A stretch of DNA of 64,000 nt, taken from JBCBKU01 sp038521345. GTDB taxonomy: Bacteria; Pseudomonadota; Alphaproteobacteria; Rhodobacterales; Rhodobacteraceae. Made by a program: the position numbers and the translations under genes. Shown here piece by piece: positions 9,917 to 17,723 of this stretch. The DNA is taken from positions 62,001 through 126,000 of the forward strand of contig JBCBKU010000004.1 of NCBI GenBank assembly GCA_038521345.1, in the 5' to 3' direction. The notes under the pieces are model-generated. The model was not told the origin of the DNA and made no database searches. It saw only the letters and a program-made list of their open reading frames with translations. Within the stretch, counting starts at the first letter, position 1. Each line of letters opens with the position of its first letter.

Positions 9917-10365
9917 CAGGTGGACCTCGCAGAAGACTGCCGTGCAATGGTGAAGAATTCGACGCGCGTGGCCGCGGCCTTTTTGGCGCGAGTTGCGCGG
10001 ACATCGGCCTGTCGGCGTGCTTCGGGTTCGACCAGCGCCGCCATCAGTGCCTCGGGGGCTTCCTGCAAGGCGAGATCGGCAAGCGCCATGCGCTCGGCTC
10101 TTTCCGGATCGTGGCCCATGATGTAGCCGATCCCCAACCGTCCGCCGCGTTCGGCCGTCGCCCGTGTCACGGCGACCTGCCCAAGCGAGAACCGGCCGCC
10201 CGAGCCCCCCGCCCGTCCTTCGGACATGACCATGCCTGCCACGGCCGGGCGCACCCACCGCGTGCCCGCAGGGGCCGGCAGGTCCACATGATCCGCGAGA
10301 ACCGCAGCCGGCGTCCGGGCCAGCACACTAAGCCAGCGTTCCCGCGCTTGGCTAACCGCGTTCAT
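9916..10365 (-). CDS. phnG: C-P lyase core protein PhnG
   Basis: A 149-residue PhnG, almost the same length as the E. coli subunit (150). It is a structural and catalytic partner of PhnI and PhnJ in the C-P lyase core. Recognisable parts are the RERWLSVLARTP start, a glycine-rich GRAGGSGGRFSLGQ segment with TRATAE, a GYIMGHDPERAERMALADL helix, and the terminal RVEFFTIAR. The start is the ATG at 10365, coupled by ATGA to the upstream methyltransferase. A longer in-frame start would run into that gene. In most C-P lyase operons phnH follows phnG; here phnI follows directly. Confidence 0.92.
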   Translation of the reverse strand: MNAVSQARERWLSVLARTPAAVLADHVDLPAPAGTRWVRPAVAGMVMSEGRAGGSGGRFSLGQVAVTRATAERGGRLGIGYIMGHDPERAERMALADLALQEAPEALMAALVEPEARRQADVRATRAKKAAATRVEFFTIARQSSARST

Positions 10366-11141
10366 ATCCGTTTCGCCCATTTCACCGTCGTCTCCCATTT
10401 CAGCGAGAATCTTCCCGCGCCGTGTGCGCCTTCGACAATGTCAGTCAGCGCCGATTTAACCGAAGGCAGGCCAAGTTGACGCACGACACCCGAGGTCGTG
10501 GATCGGGTGAGGTAGAGATCCACAAGATCGCGCGCCGTCGTGTCCATCGACCATGAGAAGGTCTTGGACTTGGCCTGTTTGAATCCTGAAACTGCCTGCA
10601 ATTCCCGAACCGATGGTTCCTTGGATTTCTCACGGCGCTTGAAATCTGCGACCGTGGGCAAATTGGCGGCGACGTATGCATCAAGCGCAGGCACCACGCC
10701 CTCTTCTACCCGCCGGTTGCGGATGATCGCCAGTACGCCTTCGGGTACCAGGACCCGCGCCGCTTCGGAAAAGAAGGCATCCCGATCGAACCAGTGAAAG
10801 GCAGTGCAGGCGATGATCAGAGCCGCCGAGCTGTCGGGAAGCTTCATGGCTTCCGCGCGCCCATCGCTGGCCTGAAAATTTGCCGAGTTCGCGAAGCGGC
10901 GCACGAGAACACGGCGCATGTCCATACCCGGCTCGATCCCGACCATCAGCCAGTCAGGGCCCAGAACCTCGATCAGGCCTTCGGTCGAGATGCCCGTTCC
11001 CGCCCCCACATCAACCGCACAGCGGGGCGACTTCGGGGCGGCCTCCGCCATCATCTCAAAGACCGCGCGCGGGTAGCCCGGACGATAGGCGTCGTAGGTC
11101 TCGGCGAGACCATCAAAGCGTGTGACGTCCCCACTTAGCAC
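10362..11141 (-). CDS. Class I SAM-dependent methyltransferase in the C-P lyase operon (second)
   Basis: A 259-residue methyltransferase with a UbiE/TAM-like Rossmann fold. It starts RFDGLAETYDAYRPGYP and has the SAM motif I VDVGAGTGIST at about residue 42. An acidic loop IEPGMDM and the CTAFHWFDRDAFFSEAARVL segment follow, typical of methyltransferases acting on small molecules. The GTG at 11141 overlaps the preceding phnM-like gene by 7 bp, and the gene ends in ATGA coupling with phnG. Its position between a PhnM homologue and phnG suggests it modifies a phosphonate substrate or product; this is inference from context. The methyl acceptor is unknown. Confidence 0.85.
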   Translation of the reverse strand: MLSGDVTRFDGLAETYDAYRPGYPRAVFEMMAEAAPKSPRCAVDVGAGTGISTEGLIEVLGPDWLMVGIEPGMDMRRVLVRRFANSANFQASDGRAEAMKLPDSSAALIIACTAFHWFDRDAFFSEAARVLVPEGVLAIIRNRRVEEGVVPALDAYVAANLPTVADFKRREKSKEPSVRELQAVSGFKQAKSKTFSWSMDTTARDLVDLYLTRSTTSGVVRQLGLPSVKSALTDIVEGAHGAGRFSLKWETTVKWAKRI

Positions 11142-12343
11142 GAGGCATTGGCCTGATAGGCCATCCGCCCCCCGACAATGGTGGCGGACACTGCCGGTAT
11201 CGCATCATCAGGCCAATCGAGCAGGACGAGATCGGCGCGCTGGCCCGGCGCGATTCTTCCGCGATCCGAAAGCCCCAGCGCATCCGCGGGTCCGGCAGAG
11301 ACAAGGCTCCAGAGTGCCGGAAGCGGTGCGCGCATCTCGTCGTGCAGGCGTGAAACGGCGGCCAGCATTGCCGGATAGAAGTAGTCCGAGGCAAGGATAT
11401 CGCAGAGGCCGTCCTCAACCATATCGGCCGCCGAAGGCGATCCAATATGGCTGCCACCGCGCACGGCGTTGGGCGCTCCGAACACAATGGCATCGCCCGC
11501 GTCCCGGGCGGATTTGGCGACGGGCACACGCATGGGAAACTCGGAAATCGGCGCGCCGATGGCCCGATAGAAGTCGCGGGTTTCCTCTTGGGTGTCGTCA
11601 TGGCTCAGCATGGGCGCGCCGACCGCGCGCGCCTCGTCCGCTACGGAACGGATCACGTCGGGAACCTCGGGGCGCCGTTCCCAGACTTCGAGAAGTCGAC
11701 GCGCATAGTCCTCAGGCGACAATCCTGCCCGGCGCGAAGCGCCCGACCGTTTCTGAACCAGTCGCGGATCCTCGGGATCCAGCGCGGCGAAGGCGGGCGA
11801 ATGCTCAAACGCGCGGTCCTGTATCGCGATATCGAAGGACCGCATGGTCATCGACGTGTGGTCGTTGAAAGCCAATGACGGGGTCAACGCACCGTTCAGA
11901 ACGCGGGTGATCAGCTCGCGCGCCTCGAACGCAAAGGTCTCCCACCTTAGCTGAATCCGGTTTTCAACCAGACACCGGGGTGCGAGGCGTTCTATGGCGT
12001 CGACGAATGCCGCGCCACGGTCGACCGCACGCAGCCCCGGTTCCCAGGACAGAGTCAGCGCGTGATAGGCCGTGGCAATTCCGTTCCCGGCCAGTTGGCG
12101 GTCGGTTTCGAGAACCGCGGCGTCCATAGGGAAAAAGACGTTCGGCCGCGGCATGTTCTGGCGTTCGAACGCATCACCGTGGATGTCGATCAGTGCCGGG
12201 GCAAGCACACGGCCCCGAGCGTCGATCGTTTCGTCAGCCTGAACCGCGCCGATCTCGGCGATCCGCCCGTCGGCGACGATGACATCTGTTTCAACGACGT
12301 CGTTCGGCAGGATCACGCGCGCGCCACGAACGGCGTAGTTCAT
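11135..12343 (-). CDS. PhnM-family amidohydrolase, divergent second copy
   Basis: A 402-residue member of the PhnM amidohydrolase family, clearly different from the phnM at 6746-7894. It starts MNYAVRGARVILPNDVV, has the N-terminal metal segment IDIHGDAFERQ in place of HTDHVEKH, then FNDHTSMT, a late SHDDTQEE motif, FGAPNAVRGGSHIGSPSA, LASDYFYPAMLAA and a closing APGQRADLVLLDW. These shared landmarks make the family call firm. The reaction may be the same diphosphatase step on another ribosyl phosphonate, or hydrolysis of another ester; I cannot tell. The start is fixed by ATGA overlap with the upstream methyltransferase gene. Confidence 0.9.
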   Translation of the reverse strand: MNYAVRGARVILPNDVVETDVIVADGRIAEIGAVQADETIDARGRVLAPALIDIHGDAFERQNMPRPNVFFPMDAAVLETDRQLAGNGIATAYHALTLSWEPGLRAVDRGAAFVDAIERLAPRCLVENRIQLRWETFAFEARELITRVLNGALTPSLAFNDHTSMTMRSFDIAIQDRAFEHSPAFAALDPEDPRLVQKRSGASRRAGLSPEDYARRLLEVWERRPEVPDVIRSVADEARAVGAPMLSHDDTQEETRDFYRAIGAPISEFPMRVPVAKSARDAGDAIVFGAPNAVRGGSHIGSPSAADMVEDGLCDILASDYFYPAMLAAVSRLHDEMRAPLPALWSLVSAGPADALGLSDRGRIAPGQRADLVLLDWPDDAIPAVSATIVGGRMAYQANASC

Positions 12344-13005
12344 GCTTGGCGCTCCGCAAGAAGATGCCAGTGCCACGATCCGGGTGTCTCGTGCTCGCGG
12401 TCGACCAGTGTCAGAGGCTCAAACCCTCGGAACACAGCGCAAAGCTCGGCCGCGTTGCAGAAGTAATGCGGGTGCGCCTTGTCGCCCCCACCATCGAAAA
12501 CCCATGTGTTCCGGCTGATCTCGCGGCCTTTTCCAAGATCTGTGCGATCCCGGAGAATACGCTTCGAGAGCATCGTTCCGTGAAATGTCCCCCCCGGAAC
12601 AAGGACGCGGGCAATCTCGGCAATGGTTCGCGTTAGGACGCTCTCGTCGCCATGATAGATCACGTTCCACGACAGCACGTGATGAAACGATTGATCTTCG
12701 AAGGGCAGCTTATCCATCATGCCCAGACGCGCATCGATATCGAGCCCTTCGGCCGACGCGCGCCGCGTAACTTCCCAGATACCGGCCTCGGCCGCATCGA
12801 GGGCGGAAACCTCGTGGCCCGCCCGCGCGTATTCAAGCGCATGACGGCCCACGCCGGAACCCAGATCGAGAACCCGGATCGGCCCCTCGAGCCCCTCGAT
12901 ATGGGCCATGACCTCAGGCTCGGCCTGCACCCATTTCGAAGTGGAATCCGTCTCTTGCCACTCGGTGTTCCAGTGCTGATGTGCGGTGTCTGTGGTGCTG
13001 TTCAT
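12340..13005 (-). CDS. Class I SAM-dependent methyltransferase in the C-P lyase operon (first)
   Basis: A 221-residue methyltransferase of the TehB/UbiG-like type. The N-terminus HWNTEWQETDSTSKW is typical of small cytoplasmic methyltransferases. SAM motif I is VLDLGSGVGRHALEYA at about residue 45, followed by SALDAAE and a VLSWNVIYHG post-motif. It ends WHWHLLAERQA. It is coupled on both sides by ATGA overlaps, between the ABC permease gene and the second phnM-like gene, so it is co-translated with the phosphonate functions. It shows little resemblance to the other methyltransferase of the operon beyond the fold, so it is not a recent duplicate. The acceptor is unknown. Confidence 0.85.
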   Translation of the reverse strand: MNSTTDTAHQHWNTEWQETDSTSKWVQAEPEVMAHIEGLEGPIRVLDLGSGVGRHALEYARAGHEVSALDAAEAGIWEVTRRASAEGLDIDARLGMMDKLPFEDQSFHHVLSWNVIYHGDESVLTRTIAEIARVLVPGGTFHGTMLSKRILRDRTDLGKGREISRNTWVFDGGGDKAHPHYFCNAAELCAVFRGFEPLTLVDREHETPGSWHWHLLAERQA

Positions 13006-13826
13006 CTGTCGTGTCCAATCACGTGGCCGCGGGCCCAGACCCCGATCTGCTCGACCAGGATCACAACCACGGCAATCATCAGGATAACGGTCATCGCCGT
13101 CGGATAATCGAAAAGGTCGAAGCCAACCTTCAATTCGATGCCAATTCCGCCCGCTCCCACCAGCCCGAGGATCGTGGACGAACGCACGGCCTTTTCGAGC
13201 GCGTAAAGCGACGTTGAGATAAAGGCCGGCATCGCGGCCGGAACCGTGGCGCAGGCCACGACATCGACCCGGCGCGCGCCACCGGCCGTCAGCGCCTCGG
13301 CCGGTCCTTTGTCAGCGGCTTCCATGTCATCGGCGAAGAAACGTCCGCAAAAGCCAATCGTATCGATCATGATGGCCAGCATGCCTGCGAACGGACCCAA
13401 GCCCACCGCCACGACGAAGATCAGCGCCCAGGCGATGTCCGGTACCGCCCGGATAAACCCAAGCACGGTGCGCGTGATGGTGTTCACAATGGATCCGGCG
13501 ATCAGGCCCTTGGCTGCCAGCATGGCGACGGGAACCGACAGGACCACGCCGAGGGCCGCCCCGGCCAGCGCGATCTGGAGGGTTTCGACCATCTTCCATC
13601 CAAGGCGCTGAAGTACGGCGGGATCCATGTTCGGAGGAAATGCCCGATCGATGAAATCGGCCATGCGCGGCGGCGAAGACGCCACCTTCTCGAGCGAGAA
13701 ACCGGCACCGTCGAGGGACCACATGATCAGAACGACCGCCGCAGCATAGCCGAGAAAGCCAAGCGCGGAGGGCGCCGCAAAGCGCGCTGGGGATGCGCGC
13801 CGTTCGCCTGCACTGATATCAGTCAT
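13002..13826 (-). CDS. Phosphonate/phosphite-type ABC transporter permease (PhnE family)
   Basis: A 274-residue inner-membrane permease. After a short cytoplasmic tail there is a membrane segment (FLGYAAAVVLIMWSL), a periplasmic loop, and four to five further helices. The PhnE-type coupling motif is visible as ARRVDVVACATVPAAMPAF, followed by SSTILGLVGAGGIGIEL, which is diagnostic of the family. FIRAVPDIAWALIFV is also typical. The gene overlaps the ATPase gene by 8 bp and is ATGA-coupled to the methyltransferase. It partners the ATPase and binding protein just upstream. This importer is separate from the one encoded on the plus strand. Confidence 0.92.
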   Translation of the reverse strand: MTDISAGERRASPARFAAPSALGFLGYAAAVVLIMWSLDGAGFSLEKVASSPPRMADFIDRAFPPNMDPAVLQRLGWKMVETLQIALAGAALGVVLSVPVAMLAAKGLIAGSIVNTITRTVLGFIRAVPDIAWALIFVVAVGLGPFAGMLAIMIDTIGFCGRFFADDMEAADKGPAEALTAGGARRVDVVACATVPAAMPAFISTSLYALEKAVRSSTILGLVGAGGIGIELKVGFDLFDYPTAMTVILMIAVVVILVEQIGVWARGHVIGHDR

Positions 13827-14634
13827 AGAGCCTCCGAAGCTCGGCCGGATCCACGTCGCCGGCGCGGGCGTCCAACCGAAGCTTGCCCCCGGCCAGACCA
13901 AGGACCCGCTCGCCGTAGTGAAGGGCGTGATCCATGTGGTGGGACGTGAAAAGGACGGTCACGCCCTTGTCCCGAACAAGGCGAAAGAAGAGTTCCATCA
14001 CCTCTTCTCCTGCGGCGGGGTCCAGTGAGGCGCAGGGTTCGTCCGCAATCAGGAACTCCGGGTCCGAGACAAGTGCGCGTGCGATTGCCACTCGTTGGGA
14101 CTGCCCGCCGGACAGGCGCTCGGCCCGCCGCAACGCGAACCCGTCCATGCCAACGGACGCCAGCGCGTTCATCGCGCGATCGCGCGCCTCGGCCGGCGCG
14201 AAGGCCTGGCTCCAGTAGCGCGGTCCACCCGCCTGGCCCAAAAGCCCGTGCACCACATTCGTCAGAACCGACAGTCGCGGAACCAGATTGTGCTTCTGCG
14301 ACACGAGCCCGATTCGGGAGCGCAAGGCGCGCAGGCGCGACCCCGCCAAAGTCGAAAGATCGGTGCCGAGTACTTCGACCCGACCGGATGTGACCGGTGT
14401 CGTGGCGAGAAGGCACTTCAGCAAGGTGGATTTGCCGGTTCCATTGGCACCCACAAGGGCCGCGGCCTCGCCCTTTACCAATGCGAAGCTGACATCTTCA
14501 AAGACGGGTGCCGTGTCGCCATAGGCTTTCGCCAATCCGACAACCGTCACATCAACTTCGGCATCCGGGGCGGCAACCGCCCCGGATCCGTTTGCGACCT
14601 CATCGGCCGGCGAGAGGAGTCCCGCCTCAGTCAC
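13819..14634 (-). CDS. Phosphonate-type ABC transporter ATP-binding protein
   Basis: A 271-residue ATPase of the PhnC class. Walker A is GANGTGKST, the signature is LSGGQSQRVAIARALV, Walker B is FLIADEPCASLDP, and the H-loop is TSHHMDHA. A 28-residue N-terminal tail rich in Ala and Pro precedes the domain. The start is a GTG at 14634 overlapping the binding-protein stop by 8 bp; no in-frame ATG lies near, so the GTG is preferred. It powers import through the PhnE-like permease encoded directly downstream. Confidence 0.92.
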   Translation of the reverse strand: MTEAGLLSPADEVANGSGAVAAPDAEVDVTVVGLAKAYGDTAPVFEDVSFALVKGEAAALVGANGTGKSTLLKCLLATTPVTSGRVEVLGTDLSTLAGSRLRALRSRIGLVSQKHNLVPRLSVLTNVVHGLLGQAGGPRYWSQAFAPAEARDRAMNALASVGMDGFALRRAERLSGGQSQRVAIARALVSDPEFLIADEPCASLDPAAGEEVMELFFRLVRDKGVTVLFTSHHMDHALHYGERVLGLAGGKLRLDARAGDVDPAELRRLYD

Positions 14635-15493
14635 CGAGGAAGTTGTCGAACTGCGGGAAGCCCGCGTTGGTGTACATGGCGCGCACCGAATCGTAGGCGC
14701 TGTCTTCGATCACCACGAGATCCATACCGGTGTACTTGTCGTTCTCTTCATGGGCGAGAATACCGGCGATGATCGCGTCCTTGTTCTCAAGGATCGAGGT
14801 CTGGACCTTCTCGACGGCTTCGGCCGGAACATGCGCGCCCGCCATGATCATGTCGTTCGGCAGGTCGCCCGAGCGCGCGATGATCTTGAAGAAGCCGTTC
14901 GGAACCGATTCGTCGCCGTTCCGAACGCGGAGCCACGAGTTATGGTTGGTGCCCATGGCGGCGATGTCGCCGTTCTTGACCGCTTCGTGGCCGATGTTGC
15001 GCGAGGTGTGGATCGGTTCGAACTCTCCAAGACCAAGGCCGAGATCCGCCATCAGCTGCGTGGGGCAGAGGTGACCCGAGGTCGACCCGATATCCGACAT
15101 GGCGATCTTTTCGCCCTTGAGATCGGCAACCGAGTTGAAACCCGAGTCGGCGCGCACGATCACCGCGCAGAAATAGTCGGGACGTCCGAGGCCGATGATC
15201 GGCTTGGCGTCGGTCAGCTTGTTGATGACGACGTACTCGGCCGGGCCGGAGACAACAAAGTCGACCGTTTCGGCGCGAAGCGCTTCGGCCGCGGCGGTAC
15301 GCGAGTTCACACCAAAGAACTCGAAGGTTTCGCCAGTGGCGGTTTCGAGCGCTTCCTTAAACGGACCCCATTCGATCTGGAGGCGTTCAAGACCTTCGAC
15401 ATCGGTCACGGCGATGGACCAGGTTTCGGCCTGCACAGCAACAGCGCTGGCGGCGCTGACGGCTGCAGCCGCGATCACGTTCATTAGTTTCAT
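14627..15493 (-). CDS. Phosphate/phosphite/phosphonate ABC transporter periplasmic binding protein
   Basis: A 288-residue PhnD-family binding protein with a Sec signal peptide (residues 1-22, cut after VQAE). Diagnostic parts are GVNSRTAAAEALRAETVDF, the phosphonate-pocket loop SDIGSTSGHLCPTQLM (compare STSGY in canonical PhnD) and TSRNIGHEAVKNGDIAAMGTN. It is the first gene of the minus-strand operon; the ATG at 15493 follows GGGGGA. The pocket residues differ from the PhnD encoded on the other strand, so a different ligand is likely. An in-frame upstream extension to 15637 has no signal-like sequence and is rejected. Confidence 0.92.
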   Translation of the reverse strand: MKLMNVIAAAAVSAASAVAVQAETWSIAVTDVEGLERLQIEWGPFKEALETATGETFEFFGVNSRTAAAEALRAETVDFVVSGPAEYVVINKLTDAKPIIGLGRPDYFCAVIVRADSGFNSVADLKGEKIAMSDIGSTSGHLCPTQLMADLGLGLGEFEPIHTSRNIGHEAVKNGDIAAMGTNHNSWLRVRNGDESVPNGFFKIIARSGDLPNDMIMAGAHVPAEAVEKVQTSILENKDAIIAGILAHEENDKYTGMDLVVIEDSAYDSVRAMYTNAGFPQFDNFLGD

Positions 15494-15887
15494 GGAAATC
15501 CCCCGTTGGTTGGATGCCCCGGAGGTAGGGCCACCACATGAATGCGACGTCTCAGAAACGTAAAGGTCCGATGGCGTGCAGGTATCGTTTTTGTAACGAC
15601 GCACAACCCTATTCCGCGCAAAATCGAAAAATTTCATATTATTAACAATGGATTATATATATTTGCCGACCTCTATCGCTTCGACAAATTTCAGATTAGA
15701 CTGTTTTTTTTGGGCTCGAACGGCACGGTTGGTGTTTCGCCCGCCCTTCTCAACAGCACATTTTCGCTAAGGCGTTGAATCCATGAGACCCGGCATCGGA
15801 TGTTTCGTGGAACTGTCAAAAACTCGAAACAGGAAGTTCATGAAACTGAGGAATTCGGTTTAAAGTCTGCGGTCATCTCCCGCGTTC
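15494..15887. promoter_or_regulatory. Shared control region between two divergent phosphonate operons
   Basis: 394 bp without a gene, strikingly AT-rich between about 15600 and 15720 (runs such as ATATTATTAACAATGG and TTATATATATTTG), unlike the rest of the window. It must hold the promoters of both the minus-strand C-P lyase operon and the plus-strand phnC operon. An inverted repeat TGTTTCG (15801-15807) and CGAAACA (15825-15831) sits about 60 bp before phnC. The spacer contains CTGTCAA (15813-15819), which resembles one half of a Pho box (CTGTCAT); a clear second half at the right spacing is not seen. Control by phosphate starvation is likely from the gene content but not proven here. Confidence 0.6.
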
Positions 15888-16688
15888 ATGGAAAGTCATC
15901 CTCTCGTCCTTACGTCCGTATCAAAGCAGTTTGATCGGACCACCGCCGTAGACCAGGTCTCGCTCGTGATCGAGCCGGGCCAGTTCGTTGGCGTGATCGG
16001 CCGCTCAGGCGCTGGTAAGTCGACCATGCTCCGCCTGATCAACCGCCTCATCGACCCCACTTCGGGGTCGATTTCGTTTGGAGATCGCGAAATCACGTCG
16101 TTGCACGGCAAAGAGCTGCGGCTCTGGCGTCGTCAGTGCGCGATGATCTTCCAACAGTTCAATCTCGTCGATCGCCTCGACGTCCTGACCAACGTGCTGA
16201 TCGGACGACTGGCCGATCACGGGTTCCTTTCTTCGATGGCCATGCAGTTTTCGGACGAGGAACGGACCATGGCGATCCAGGCTCTGGACCGGCTCGATCT
16301 CGTCCCGCAGGCGCTCCAGCGCGCGGGCACATTGTCGGGCGGTCAGCAGCAGCGCGTCGCAATCGCCAAGGCGCTGGTGCAGAACCCGCGGATCATGCTC
16401 GCGGACGAGCCGATCGCATCGCTTGACCCGGCCAACGCCACACTGGTGATGGACGGGCTGAAGTCGATCAACCGAGAAGACGGCATCACCGTCCTCGTCA
16501 ACCTGCACACCCTCGACACCGCGCGCGCCTATTGCGACCGCATCGTCGCGATGCGGACCGGGCGGGTCATGTTCGACGGCAGCGCGGGACAACTCACCGA
16601 TGATGTTGTGCGTGACATCTACGGGATCGAAGGCCTCGAAGAATTCAATGACGCCGTCACCTCGACCGCCATCAAGGTGCCTGCGTGA
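15888..16688 (+). CDS. phnC: Phosphonate ABC transporter ATP-binding protein PhnC
   Basis: A 266-residue PhnC. Walker A is GRSGAGKST, the Q-loop region is AMIFQQFNLVDRLDVLTNVLIG (the PhnC hallmark), the signature is LSGGQQQRVAIAKALV, Walker B is IMLADEPIASLDP, and the H-loop region is NLHTLDTARAYCDR. It energises phosphonate import with the PhnD and two PhnE proteins encoded next. The ATG at 15888 opens the plus-strand operon. The Q-loop and VLTNVLIGRL region are closer to canonical PhnC than in the second ATPase at 13819. Confidence 0.96.
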   Translation: MESHPLVLTSVSKQFDRTTAVDQVSLVIEPGQFVGVIGRSGAGKSTMLRLINRLIDPTSGSISFGDREITSLHGKELRLWRRQCAMIFQQFNLVDRLDVLTNVLIGRLADHGFLSSMAMQFSDEERTMAIQALDRLDLVPQALQRAGTLSGGQQQRVAIAKALVQNPRIMLADEPIASLDPANATLVMDGLKSINREDGITVLVNLHTLDTARAYCDRIVAMRTGRVMFDGSAGQLTDDVVRDIYGIEGLEEFNDAVTSTAIKVPA

Positions 16689-16726
16689 GCGACATTACCG
16701 AAGAACGCAAGACAGGGAGAACTTCT

Positions 16727-17644
16727 ATGCGTTTCCTCACCACCACTGCCGTCCTGGTCGCCATGACCGCCACGGCTGCTTTCGCCGATGATTCGTGGAA
16801 AGCCGACTATCCGGTCGTCCGCATGGGCGTTCTGTCGGGCGAAAACGAAGCCGACCGCCTAAAGCGCTACGAGCCGTTCCGCCAGTACATGGCTGACAAG
16901 CTTGGCGTCGAAGTGGAAATCTTCACCGCCGGTTCGTACGACGGCGTCGTTCAGGCCATGGCCGGCGACCAGATCGAATTCGCGCGCTTCGGCTCGTCCT
17001 CTTACGCTGCGGCTTACACTGCCACCGACGGCAAGGTCGTACCGCTACTGACAACGATCACCGAGGCCGGCAACACAGGCTACATCTCGGTTATCATGAC
17101 CCGCTGCGACAGCGGTCTCGACACCCTTGACGACCTCGAAGGTCTGGTTCTGGCCTTTGCCGACCCCGACTCGACCTCGGGCTACGCGGTTCCGTACTTC
17201 AACCTCGTCGATCAGGGCTACGAGCCCACCGAATTCTTCGAGAACGTGCCCTTCTCCGGCTCGCACGAAGCTGGCGTTCTGGGCGTCGTCGAAGGCACAT
17301 ATGACGCTGCAGCCACTTGGGCCGACCGTCCCGGCTGGGGCAACTGGTCCCGTATGGAAGCCAAGGGCATGATCGAGCCCGGTACCGTCTGCGTGATCTG
17401 GGAATCGCCCGAAATCACATCGGGTCCGCTGACCACCCGGAACAACCTGCCGCAAGCTCTGGTTGACGACTTCGTCGCCGCGCACAAGGCCTTCCCGACC
17501 GAGATGCCCCAAGCGTTCATGGAACTTCAGGGCATGGACGGCACCGAAGAAGACCCAGACGTTGGCTATGTCGAAGTGAACCACGAGCGTTATCAGTGGA
17601 TCATCGACATGCGCGCATGGCTGCGCGAGCAGCGCCGCGGCTAA
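16727..17644 (+). CDS. phnD: Phosphonate ABC transporter periplasmic binding protein PhnD
   Basis: A 305-residue PhnD with a Sec signal peptide (residues 1-20, ending TAAFA). Pocket signatures are present: FTAGSYDGVVQAMAGDQIEFARFG and ADPDSTSGYAVPYF, the latter matching the DPxSTSGY loop that holds the phosphonate group in known PhnD proteins. PFSGSHEAGVLGVVEGTYDAA is the usual hinge segment. The ATG at 16727 has GGGAGA upstream; 38 bp separate it from phnC. A stem-loop follows the gene. Confidence 0.96.
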   Translation: MRFLTTTAVLVAMTATAAFADDSWKADYPVVRMGVLSGENEADRLKRYEPFRQYMADKLGVEVEIFTAGSYDGVVQAMAGDQIEFARFGSSSYAAAYTATDGKVVPLLTTITEAGNTGYISVIMTRCDSGLDTLDDLEGLVLAFADPDSTSGYAVPYFNLVDQGYEPTEFFENVPFSGSHEAGVLGVVEGTYDAAATWADRPGWGNWSRMEAKGMIEPGTVCVIWESPEITSGPLTTRNNLPQALVDDFVAAHKAFPTEMPQAFMELQGMDGTEEDPDVGYVEVNHERYQWIIDMRAWLREQRRG

Positions 17645-17661
17645 TCGAACTGACATTGCGG

Positions 17662-17690
17662 GAGAGCGGCTATCGTGCCGCTCTCTTTTT
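17662..17690 (+). terminator. Intercistronic stem-loop with T-run after phnD
   Basis: A perfect 9-bp stem (GAGAGCGGC at 17662-17670 and GCCGCTCTC at 17677-17685) with a 6-base loop, directly followed by TTTTT. It has the form of an intrinsic terminator but sits inside the operon between phnD and the first phnE. Such elements usually leave the binding protein more abundant than the permeases, either by partial termination or by protecting the mRNA 3' end. Confidence 0.8.
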
Positions 17691-17723
17691 CGTCGTTAAG
17701 ACAAATGCTCCGGAGCCCCATTC

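Noticed and set aside
15542..15778. 78-residue frame in the divergent control region
   Set aside because: It lies in AT-rich non-coding sequence, with no ribosome site and no coding-type base use.
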